Assembly (NCBI GenBank): GCA_025057015.1
Contig: JANWYG010000009.1
Span: forward strand, 87,890 to 151,889
Origin: Blastocatellia bacterium
GTDB taxonomy: Bacteria; Acidobacteriota; Blastocatellia; Chloracidobacteriales; JADJPF01
Length of the DNA stretch: 64,000 bases
Direction: 5' to 3'
The translations under genes were made by a program, and so were the position numbers. Positions 55,701 through 63,556 of the stretch are shown piece by piece (the first letter of the stretch is position 1; each line of letters starts with the position of its first letter). The notes under the pieces were generated by a model. The model made no database searches. It saw nothing but the letters and a program-made list of their open reading frames with translations, and was not told the DNA's origin.

Positions 55701-56392
55701 GGTTGCGGCGGCCAATCTTCATCGTCAGCTTCAAACTCATCTTCTTCTAACTCATCAAACTCCACAAATCTTCCCAACAGCCGCATCAGTGCTGCCGGAG
55801 TGAGTACCTGCGGCGGCACAGCCTTCTCAAACCAGATATTAAAGCGAGAGCCAGCCTGCAATGCCCGATAGCGTATCTCTTGCCTTCTTCGCTCGGTTTC
55901 TATACGGGCCTGCTCACGGTAGTAGCGCTCTTCACGCTCGCGATCCTCACGCAAGTAGTCCAACTCACGCTGCAACTGCCGCCTACGCTCCGGATCAGTC
56001 TCTTGCTTGAGCTCACGTTCTAACCTACGTTCACGATCGCTTTTATAAACCGGTTGCGGCGAAACATAGCCGCTGTCGTCACCAAGCACACCATATCCGC
56101 CGCCACCTAATTGAAATTCTATGTTTCGCTTATTCACCTTGACCTTAGTCACTAGCACCGATTCACCCTTCTGTATGGCGACACCGTGATTACGTATCCG
56201 CTGAGCATACTTGGAATAGTCTACCTGCAACTCTCTCTCAGGATAGATATCTACACCATCCTTGGTCGCAGGCATATCTATGCGAACTCGGACATATTTA
56301 CCTTCAAAATACCTCTTTAGCTCAAGCTCAGATTGAGCAGGTACATATAAACAACAGAAAACAATAAATACCGGCAAAGCCAATTTCCGCAT
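55694..56392 (-). CDS. Exported protein with Arg/Glu-rich coiled coil, unknown
   Basis: A signal peptide (LALPVFIVFCCLYVPA, cleavage before Gln20) is followed by a beta-rich domain of about 90 residues (VRVRIDMPATKDGVDIYPER) and a charged helix at about residues 115-170 with repeated Arg and Glu (RRLERELKQETDPERRRQL). A final segment ends in acidic and Pro/Gln residues (EADDEDWPPQPQ). No family recognised. The helix probably forms a coiled coil between cell-envelope proteins. Confidence 0.75.
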   Translation of the reverse strand: MRKLALPVFIVFCCLYVPAQSELELKRYFEGKYVRVRIDMPATKDGVDIYPERELQVDYSKYAQRIRNHGVAIQKGESVLVTKVKVNKRNIEFQLGGGGYGVLGDDSGYVSPQPVYKSDRERRLERELKQETDPERRRQLQRELDYLREDREREERYYREQARIETERRRQEIRYRALQAGSRFNIWFEKAVPPQVLTPAALMRLLGRFVEFDELEEDEFEADDEDWPPQPQ

Positions 56393-56458
56393 TACAAATC
56401 TCCATCTGCTAGTAAAGTTCAGGTATACTCAATATATCCTAAAAGGTAAAGGGGACTT

Positions 56459-58624
56459 ATGCTGGCTGCAAGTCGTCTGGCAATAGCACTGTTGATTCTA
56501 GTTGCCTTCGTACCTGAACCTACAATGCCTGACCGAGATAGAGCACTTGCTAGATTGAAAAGCCTTGTAGCGGAACAATCAGGCCAACCAACGGATGAGC
56601 AGCTTCTGGAAATAGAAAGTTCAGCAAAAAGCAGCCGAGCAGCAGCTCTAGCAAAGTTCCTTCGAGCCTATATTAAATATTCTAAGGGTGATTTCGAGCA
56701 AGCAGCTAGTTTATTTGATGAAGTCTCGGCTAAAAGTGTTAATCTAGGAGACTACGCCCTATATTTCAAAGCCTTATCATTAAATAAGCAGTCTAGGTGC
56801 AAAGAAGTAGCCGAGTTAGCCAGGCGACTTGCCGAAAGCTATCCCGACTCGCTGTACGGTAAAGCAGCATTGCTTCTTTCAGGAAACTGCTTCTTGCAAG
56901 CCAAAAACTACGCAGCTGCCGTATCAGTCGTATCTAAGCTTGCAGAAGACAACGACGCTGCAGCACTGATGCTACTTGCCCGCAGCTACGAAGCCGAAGG
57001 TCGCCTTGAAGAAGCACTGCAGACTTACGAACGCATCTACTATGAAGCGCCTGCAAGCCCAGAAAGTAGCGAAGCCCAAACCTTGCTGCTAGCAAAAGGC
57101 AAAGCAGTCCCCCAAGTAGGAAGACGACTCCTTACGCGAGCAGAACGGCTATACAAAGCTGGGATGTATGCAGCTTGTGCAGAAGCTTTCTCTCTGATAG
57201 CTACCGAAATGCCTCTGCTGCTTGATAGTTCACAAAGCCGACTGATGTTCGGCGTAAGCCTCCACAATATAGGCAAACACTCGTTAGCGATTAAGTACTT
57301 GCTCAGCGTCGACGCTTCAAGCGAAGACTACCTAAAAGCTCGCTTTCTTGCGGCTATTTCAGCACAAAAAGTAGGTAATCTAGAGAAATTTACAGAACTA
57401 GCATTACAGCTACTCGATACCAACCTTCCAGAAGAGTATGCAGCCGAGCTGTTAGCTAAACTGATCGAGATAAACTCGCGTACTGCCCCCGTCCTCACCG
57501 AGAAATACAGAGCTAGATTAATAAGAGACTATCCCAACAGCAAACAAGCAGACGAGATTTCCTACAAAGAAGCCTGGAAACTGCACCTGAACAAAAAGCC
57601 CGAGCAGGCTTTAGATGCCCTGCTAAAACATATGTGCAACATACCGCAGACCAACTATCGAGGACAAGTTGCCTTCTGGGCAGGACGCAATGCTGAAGCA
57701 ATAGGAAATTTAGCTCGTGCTGTAGCTATTTACCAAGCTTTACAGACACGCTACCGCTACGGCTACTACGGATTTTTAGCTGAACGCCGACTGAAACAAA
57801 TACTTGGCAAGCATCCCAAGCTTAAAGCCGAGATCCCTCAACCAGACACTACGCTGGCCTGTGCTTTAGCAACCATTCAACCAGCTAAACCTCTACCAGA
57901 TACCGCTGGCGAAAAGGAAATGGCTAGAGTATTACGGGCAGTAAACTTACAAATCATAGGCCTAAGCGACCTAGCACTAGCAGAGCTTGAAGAAGCTCGT
58001 CGCTTGGCAGCTACTTCGCATCGTGTCAACCTAGAAATAGCACGAATTCACTATGCCCGTGGCGAGTACCTGCAAGCTACAAGAGTACTGCAACGTGCGC
58101 ATCCAGATTACCTTGCCTACCAAGGCGGCGAGGTCTCGGAAGAGGTCTTCAAGATATTCTTTCCTCTAAATCATTGGGAAACTATAAAAGAAGAAGCCCG
58201 CAAATACAGCCTGGATCCGTTTGTAATCGCAGGTCTCATTAGGCAAGAATCCCACTTCGAACCCAAGGCTCGCTCCCGTGCTAATGCCTTAGGGTTGATG
58301 CAGTTACTGCCTTCTACGGCTAAGTTAGTGGCTAAGAAAAATGGAGAACGCACGGTGACAGCAGAAGATCTTTTTCAACCAGAACTAAACATAAAACTTG
58401 GAGTGAGTTACCTTGCGGAAATGATGAACAAATACGGACGTTTGGAATATGCAGCCGCAGCATACAACGGCGGTCCGGGCCGTGTGAGCCGCTGGCTGAA
58501 GTCTCTACCACAAGACATAGACGAATGGGTCGAAGCGATCCCTATAGCCGAAACTAAAGGCTATGTCCAAGGCGTAATACGCAACAGCGCTCACTACAGA
58601 AGGCTCTATGGCGACGCTCGCTGA
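56459..58624 (+). CDS. Slt70-like lytic transglycosylase with TPR solenoid
   Basis: An N-terminal hydrophobic segment (LAIALLILVAFVPEP) directs export. A long helical TPR-like region (about residues 25-560, with units such as ALQTYERIYYEAPASPES and QVAFWAGRNAEAIGNLARAV) leads to a C-terminal SLT domain. The domain has catalytic Glu in LIRQESHFEP, GLMQLLPSTA and AAAYNGGPGRVSRW. It cleaves peptidoglycan like E. coli Slt. A TATACT at 56424-56429 may be its -10. The strong ribosome site AAGGGGA supports the ATG. Confidence 0.93.
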   Translation: MLAASRLAIALLILVAFVPEPTMPDRDRALARLKSLVAEQSGQPTDEQLLEIESSAKSSRAAALAKFLRAYIKYSKGDFEQAASLFDEVSAKSVNLGDYALYFKALSLNKQSRCKEVAELARRLAESYPDSLYGKAALLLSGNCFLQAKNYAAAVSVVSKLAEDNDAAALMLLARSYEAEGRLEEALQTYERIYYEAPASPESSEAQTLLLAKGKAVPQVGRRLLTRAERLYKAGMYAACAEAFSLIATEMPLLLDSSQSRLMFGVSLHNIGKHSLAIKYLLSVDASSEDYLKARFLAAISAQKVGNLEKFTELALQLLDTNLPEEYAAELLAKLIEINSRTAPVLTEKYRARLIRDYPNSKQADEISYKEAWKLHLNKKPEQALDALLKHMCNIPQTNYRGQVAFWAGRNAEAIGNLARAVAIYQALQTRYRYGYYGFLAERRLKQILGKHPKLKAEIPQPDTTLACALATIQPAKPLPDTAGEKEMARVLRAVNLQIIGLSDLALAELEEARRLAATSHRVNLEIARIHYARGEYLQATRVLQRAHPDYLAYQGGEVSEEVFKIFFPLNHWETIKEEARKYSLDPFVIAGLIRQESHFEPKARSRANALGLMQLLPSTAKLVAKKNGERTVTAEDLFQPELNIKLGVSYLAEMMNKYGRLEYAAAAYNGGPGRVSRWLKSLPQDIDEWVEAIPIAETKGYVQGVIRNSAHYRRLYGDAR

Positions 58625-58744
58625 TTCAACCGTCATTTCAAAGCGAGCAAGTCCAGAGTGACCTCTCTGCCAAGCAGCATCCTAAACAGATACAAGAGGA
58701 TGCTATGTTGCAAGAACTTAATAAAACACAAACACCGAGGCTTT

Positions 58745-59317
58745 ATGTCAACCTTAGTAGTAGTTAGAAAAGACGAATATGCAGCGATAGCAAGTGATAC
58801 TCTTACCACTTTTGGTGATAGAAGACTTTCAGCAGCATACAATAAAAAAGCGCACAAGATAGTTAAGTTTGGCCATTCACACATCGGCGTTGTCGGTAGC
58901 GCCGCCCATCTGATGGTCATAGAAAGCGTCCTACAAGAGTTTTCAGATCTAACATTAGCCACCACTATAGAAATATACGAGTTTCTTAGAACGTTGCATC
59001 CCATTTTAAAGGAGAAATACTTTCTCAACCCGAAAGAAGACGAATCTGATCCCTACGAATCAACTCAAATAAATGCCCTTTTAATCAATCAACACGGCAT
59101 TTTCGGCATCTATTCACTGCGCGAGGTTTACGAATACAACACATTTTGGGCCATAGGTTCCGGGGCAGAATTTGCCCTCGGAGCAATGTTCGCCATATAC
59201 GATCAGCTTAAGTCGGCTGAAGAAATCGCCAAGCTTGGCGTCCGAGCTGGTTGCGAGTTTGATTGCAAGTCTAGTCCTCCAATTCGAGCTCACAGTGTCA
59301 AACTCAAGGTCGATTAG
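58745..59317 (+). CDS. Proteasome/HslV-like Ntn hydrolase with Ser nucleophile
   Basis: Start set at 58745 because GAGG lies just upstream (58737-58740) and the product then begins Met-Ser-Thr (MSTLVVVRKDEYAAIASDTL). After Met removal Ser1 would be the nucleophile, with Asp17 (ASDT) and Lys33 (YNKKAH) at exactly the canonical proteasome positions, and the later GSGAEFALGAMFA matches the GSG block of HslV. A longer frame to 58658 adds 29 residues that look random. 190 residues, no signal peptide, no HslU-type ATPase in the window. Most likely a self-assembling peptidase like Anbu or BPH. Confidence 0.85.
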   Translation: MSTLVVVRKDEYAAIASDTLTTFGDRRLSAAYNKKAHKIVKFGHSHIGVVGSAAHLMVIESVLQEFSDLTLATTIEIYEFLRTLHPILKEKYFLNPKEDESDPYESTQINALLINQHGIFGIYSLREVYEYNTFWAIGSGAEFALGAMFAIYDQLKSAEEIAKLGVRAGCEFDCKSSPPIRAHSVKLKVD

Positions 59318-60641
59318 TCTTCAGCTTTTGAGTAGCTGGCTCAAAATCAAACACCACAGAAGAAATAGCTAGCCTATTTGGCTCAACAAAATGCATAAAA
59401 GCAGTTACCACTCTACCACCATAAGCGTCTATTCCTATGTAGTCACCGAAGAAAATCTCCTTGTTACAAGAAAACTTTAGGTCTATCTCATAGTTTACAA
59501 ACGTCTTTCCACCATCTATGCTACGTGCTAAGGTCAGCCCAGTTTCTGTACCTTCGCCCTTTCGCCTGTCATAAAACACTATGTTCACGGCCCCGTCTAC
59601 AGGATCAACAGCCATCCAACTAAAAAACTGAGGTCGCCCGTTGCCTACGGTATCGTCGTTTACTCGAACAGGAGCAGCAAAGGTACGGCCACTGTCTCTT
59701 GAGTAAGTGAGAAAAACATCTGCGTCACCATTGCGCAAGTCCACCCAGTTGACGTATAAAGTACCCCTAAACTCACTTCGGCTCAGATCAACTGCTGTAA
59801 TCGGCATTCCGTTACACCTGCTAATGCCGTCTATATCAAAGTCCCACCCACCAACATGTTCAGCTATGACCTTGTCCTTGCCGAAAGTAAGTCCTCCGTC
59901 AGTAGACTTGTCCATAACCAAGCCCTTGGGTCCAGACCAAACAACATAGACTTCACCCGCAGGACCTATAGCTGGAACGGCGCCTTCTACCGTACCGTCA
60001 CTGTCTACACAATCGCCAGGTTCATCAGAAATCCTGATCGGAGCAGAAAACTTGCCATCTTCAGAGCGCGAAAAGTAGATATGCGAGCGGCAGTCAGAGG
60101 CCTTACTGCCGTACTCATCAAACCTAGTCCAGGCAATATAGACCGTACCCTTGTGTTTACTATTAGACCTATCTATAGCCAGATAAGGCTTATCCTCAAA
60201 CGGTGTTACGGTGTTCTCATGGTTTATTACAACTAAAGGCTGCAACCAGCTACTACCACCATCAGTCGATGAAACAACATAAATTCCATTTTCAGCCTTT
60301 TTCGGATGCTGTTGTCTTATGCCTGCAAACGAGATATAAGAATGATAAACTTTGCCGTCTGCAGAAAACCTAACAGAATCGTCGCCTTGGATTAAACCTT
60401 TAGGATTAGCTGATTTGACCGTAACCCAAGCCTTACCACCATCAGTACTGACATACACCACGTTACTAATCCCAATCGGCGGCAGGTACTGCAACGACGC
60501 AGCAACTATTCTATCTGGATTTGTAGGATCTATCGCCACGCTCACTTCCGCAGGATTAATTGCCTCCACATCAGATATTCTGACAACAGACTGTGCATAA
60601 ACGAGCTGTAAAGATAGAAAAGCAAAAACTAGAACCCGCAT
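59304..60641 (-). CDS. Exported BNR/sialidase-like beta-propeller protein
   Basis: A signal peptide (VLVFAFLSLQLVYA, cleavage before Gln18) leads to a six-bladed propeller with at least five Asp-box motifs (STDGGKAW, STDGGSSW, STDGGLTF, SRDSGRTF, SIDGGKTF). Asp boxes occur in sialidases and many other exported propellers. The catalytic Arg triad of a true sialidase was not traced, so the enzyme activity is unknown. A strong GGGAGGA ribosome site precedes the ATG. Its 3' end overlaps the Ntn hydrolase gene by 14 bp. Confidence 0.88.
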   Translation of the reverse strand: MRVLVFAFLSLQLVYAQSVVRISDVEAINPAEVSVAIDPTNPDRIVAASLQYLPPIGISNVVYVSTDGGKAWVTVKSANPKGLIQGDDSVRFSADGKVYHSYISFAGIRQQHPKKAENGIYVVSSTDGGSSWLQPLVVINHENTVTPFEDKPYLAIDRSNSKHKGTVYIAWTRFDEYGSKASDCRSHIYFSRSEDGKFSAPIRISDEPGDCVDSDGTVEGAVPAIGPAGEVYVVWSGPKGLVMDKSTDGGLTFGKDKVIAEHVGGWDFDIDGISRCNGMPITAVDLSRSEFRGTLYVNWVDLRNGDADVFLTYSRDSGRTFAAPVRVNDDTVGNGRPQFFSWMAVDPVDGAVNIVFYDRRKGEGTETGLTLARSIDGGKTFVNYEIDLKFSCNKEIFFGDYIGIDAYGGRVVTAFMHFVEPNRLAISSVVFDFEPATQKLKTNRP

Positions 60642-60702
60642 TTGTCCTCCCAGAGGCCCAGCTTGGCACTGTCAGCGAGTGGCAGTTTAATCAAGCTAAA
60701 TG

Positions 60703-60708
60703 TATAAT
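60703..60708 (+). promoter_or_regulatory. -10 element for the esterase gene
   Basis: A perfect TATAAT lies 22 bp before the GTG at 60731. No strong -35 is evident. Its position argues that translation starts at 60731 rather than at an upstream ATG at 60593, which lies before this element. Confidence 0.5.
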
Positions 60709-60730
60709 TTTCGCTCAAAAGGCAACAGAA

Positions 60731-61513
60731 GTGAAAATAGAACTAGAAAGATCGACCAAGCAAGGTTTTCTTGAGACAATCTTCGATTTCTATTCACCGC
60801 AATTTAACAACACTCGCTCGATGGTTATCTACTTGCCCCCAAGTTACCACACCTTCCCAGAACGTCGCTATCCCGTGCTCTACATGCAAGACGGGCAGAA
60901 TCTATTTGATCCGGCAACCTCTTATGCTGGCGAGTGGCAAGTAGATCGTATCTGCGATAGGTTGATAAGTGAAAAGAAGATGCGCGAGATAATAGTCGTA
61001 GGGATTTACAATACAGGTACGAAGCGACTCTACGAGTACACGTACAGTTCTAATCCCAAGCTTGGCGGCGGCGGAGCAAACAAATACCTCAATTTTGTAG
61101 TCAATACAGTAAAGCCTTTCATAGATCACCACTACAGAACCCTGCGAGACCGCATCAATACAGGTATTCTGGGATCGTCTCTCGGTGGACTCGTAGCTCT
61201 CTACTGTGGACTACGTTGCCCAGAAGTGTTTTACAACGTCGGAGCTATGTCTGGCTCTTTTTGGTGGAATGGAGGTGAACTAGCTAAACTTGTGCGTGAG
61301 CGAGGCCGTCACTATCCTATAAAAATTTATCTCGATGCAGGTACGCGTCAAGATGGCCTCAAGTTTACCCGCGAGATGCGCAACGCTCTTCTAGCAATAG
61401 GGTTTAGACAAAATCGCGATCTGATGTTCTACTGTGCAAAAGGCCATACTCACAACGAAGCCTCTTGGCGGGCAAGATTACACCGCCCGCTTACCTTCTT
61501 CTTTCCAGCTTAG
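60731..61513 (+). CDS. Esterase of the enterochelin-esterase/esterase D type
   Basis: An alpha/beta hydrolase (260 residues from GTG) with the strand MVIYLPPSYHTFPERRYPVL, the oxyanion segment MQDGQNLFD, the nucleophile serine in LGSSLGGLVALYCGL and a C-terminal histidine in AKGHTHNEASW. The start at 60731 is chosen because a perfect -10 lies just upstream and because the longer frame (ATG 60593) would overlap the divergent BNR gene by 49 bp across that gene's own ribosome site. There is no signal peptide, so it is cytosolic; substrate unknown. Its 3' end overlaps the convergent dehydrogenase gene by 4 bp. Confidence 0.82.
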   Translation: MKIELERSTKQGFLETIFDFYSPQFNNTRSMVIYLPPSYHTFPERRYPVLYMQDGQNLFDPATSYAGEWQVDRICDRLISEKKMREIIVVGIYNTGTKRLYEYTYSSNPKLGGGGANKYLNFVVNTVKPFIDHHYRTLRDRINTGILGSSLGGLVALYCGLRCPEVFYNVGAMSGSFWWNGGELAKLVRERGRHYPIKIYLDAGTRQDGLKFTREMRNALLAIGFRQNRDLMFYCAKGHTHNEASWRARLHRPLTFFFPA

Positions 61514-63426
61514 TTTTTCTTCCTAATCGTGAAGTCTGAATCGCTATCATCGAAAGCACTATTGCCAGCAGCGTCAACTACTTCAACACGTACTCTTGCT
61601 AGCTTGGTCTTCTTCTGCGAAGCAGGTATCTCATAGACAAAACTGCGCACCTCTGCAGCAAGAGATGCAGCAAGCAAGACAAAGTTTTGTCCTCCATCAA
61701 CAGAAATAAAGATCTTCTGCGATGCCACAGCCACATTGTCAGAAGCTTGCCAAGTAATCGTCAACTGACTGCCAGCTCGGTACTTTTCGCCTCCGTTAGG
61801 CGAAACGACGCGTACCTTTGGAGGCTCTTTATCAGCCGGTAAGACCGTCACTTTGAAGCTACAGCGACCATTTCCCACACTAGATTTAGCAACTACTTCG
61901 GTTACGCCTATAGGAAAGCGCCTGCCAATAGGTTCGTCAAGAGTTACCTGCCCGCAGTTTCCTTTAGCCGAAGGCATTGGATAGCTTACCACCTCAAAGC
62001 CATCGCCGTCAGCGTCTGTGACAGTAACGTCGCTCGGACAAGTTAGTACGCATACCTCGGCAGGCAACACCGTAACATTGAACGAACAGCGGCCATTACC
62101 TCTACTTGAGAATGCCTCTACCTTAGTGGTTCCTACCGGAAACTCCGTACCCGAAGCGAAAGTATAGACCACTTCGCCACAATCACCTTCTAGACTAGGC
62201 GGTGGGAAGTCTACTCTCTCACGTCCGTCTCCATCACTATCTTTGACGGTAATATCCTGAGGGCAAGTCAACAAACAGGGATTGCTTACCGGTTCAATTT
62301 TATAGATCGTTCCACGGTAATCCAAGACATACAGTTCTCCGTCTTCATCCTCTCCGAATGACGAGACTCTATAACCAGTGCGCATATACTGCGTGACGTT
62401 ACCCGACTTATAGCCCAGCATCACGCCACTACAGTAGTCACTATAGAGATATACTCCGTCCAGTTCAGGTATCTTCTTTCCCCTGTAGACGTAGCCACCA
62501 GTAATCGAACAGCCGACATCGCGACCATATTCAGCTATCGGTAGTATCAGCCCCGTCTTATTGCAATCCGTCATAGGACTAAAGCAAAGCGAGCCTTCCA
62601 TTATGTTCCAACCGTAGTTGCCACCTTTAACGATAAGGTCTACCTCTTCGAGCCTGTTTTGACCGACGTCAGCAGCATACAGCTCCCCCGTCTTACGGTC
62701 GAAAGAAAAACGCCAGGGGTTTCGTAAGCCTAAAGCGTAGATCTCATCCAAGCCAGGTATAGAACCAAAAAACGGATTATCAGCAGGAATTGAATAAGGT
62801 AGTCCTTGGTCTACATCTATCCGCAGCATCTTGCCAAGCAGTGTCTCTAAATTCTGACCAGCCCTTAAGGGATCACCAGCTCCACCACCATCACCCATGC
62901 CAATATATAGATATCCATCAGGCCCGAACTGCAGCTGCCCGCCATTGTGATTCGAAAACGGCTGCGGTATGGTCATTACAACTCTGCCGTCAGTCAATGA
63001 CACGTCTGGATCACTTGACACTCTGTACTCAGCTATGATCGTAGCTCCATCACCAAATCGAGTGTAATTTACAAAATACCTGCCGTTTTCTTTGTATTTC
63101 GGATGAAATGCTATACTCAACAATCCTCGCTCACCACCAAAACTGACCAGCGAGGTGATGTCTAAAAACGGTCTGTCAAGTATTCGCCCTGACTTGTAAA
63201 TTAATACTCGACCCGACTGCTCTACTATGAACAGCCGCCCACTACCATCGCCAGCATGCGTCAAGTAGACCGGACTGCGTAACCCAGAAAGCATCTGCAC
63301 TAACCTGAATGGTGGCTGCTGTGACTGATGCTCCGATTGAAGCTCTACAGCCCCTGCACACCCCACAAGATAAGCTCCTATCCAAAACCAAACAAAGCAT
63401 AAGGCCCTTCTCGCCAAAATACGCAT
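61510..63426 (-). CDS. Glucose/sorbosone dehydrogenase-like propeller with HYR domains
   Basis: An N-terminal signal (ALCFVWFWIGAYLVGC, possibly a lipobox with LVGC) starts a six-bladed PQQ-type GSDH domain at about residues 38-385 (GLRSPVYLTHAGDGSGRLF, GGQLQFGPDGYLYIGMGDG, YALGLRNPWRFSFDRKTG). Two tandem HYR-like domains follow (about 390-465 and 470-545), each with cysteine pairs and SDGDGRERV or ADGDGFEVV patterns, then an Ig-like domain (VVSPNGGEKYRAGSQLTITW). It is likely surface-attached and may oxidise sugars outside the cell; PQQ binding was not verified. Confidence 0.88.
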   Translation of the reverse strand: MRILARRALCFVWFWIGAYLVGCAGAVELQSEHQSQQPPFRLVQMLSGLRSPVYLTHAGDGSGRLFIVEQSGRVLIYKSGRILDRPFLDITSLVSFGGERGLLSIAFHPKYKENGRYFVNYTRFGDGATIIAEYRVSSDPDVSLTDGRVVMTIPQPFSNHNGGQLQFGPDGYLYIGMGDGGGAGDPLRAGQNLETLLGKMLRIDVDQGLPYSIPADNPFFGSIPGLDEIYALGLRNPWRFSFDRKTGELYAADVGQNRLEEVDLIVKGGNYGWNIMEGSLCFSPMTDCNKTGLILPIAEYGRDVGCSITGGYVYRGKKIPELDGVYLYSDYCSGVMLGYKSGNVTQYMRTGYRVSSFGEDEDGELYVLDYRGTIYKIEPVSNPCLLTCPQDITVKDSDGDGRERVDFPPPSLEGDCGEVVYTFASGTEFPVGTTKVEAFSSRGNGRCSFNVTVLPAEVCVLTCPSDVTVTDADGDGFEVVSYPMPSAKGNCGQVTLDEPIGRRFPIGVTEVVAKSSVGNGRCSFKVTVLPADKEPPKVRVVSPNGGEKYRAGSQLTITWQASDNVAVASQKIFISVDGGQNFVLLAASLAAEVRSFVYEIPASQKKTKLARVRVEVVDAAGNSAFDDSDSDFTIRKKN

Positions 63427-63506
63427 ACGCGAAATTTTAGCGCGACTACTGTTGTCATCTCAAACTTTATGCTAAAAATTAAGCAACATTCCTTTTACTT
63501 TACCGA

Positions 63507-63512
63507 TATAAT
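63507..63512 (+). promoter_or_regulatory. -10 element of the P-domain gene
   Basis: A perfect TATAAT 44 bp before the ATG at 63557. No clear -35. The operator-like palindrome at 63512-63529 begins at its last base. Confidence 0.5.
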
Positions 63513-63529
63513 GAATGAAGATTCATTCA
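63512..63529. promoter_or_regulatory. Operator-like palindrome resembling a TetR-family FadR box
   Basis: TGAATGAAGATTCATTCA consists of 8-bp inverted arms around GA. As I recall the Bacillus FadR consensus (TGAATGAMTANTCATTCA), it matches at all but one position. It covers the likely transcription start, a repressor position. Confidence 0.55.
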
Positions 63530-63556
63530 AAAGAATAAATAATTCAGGAGATAGCC

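Noticed and set aside
59304..60641. True sialidase
   Set aside because: Asp boxes are present, but the catalytic Arg triad and Tyr/Glu were not identified, so only a BNR propeller is claimed.
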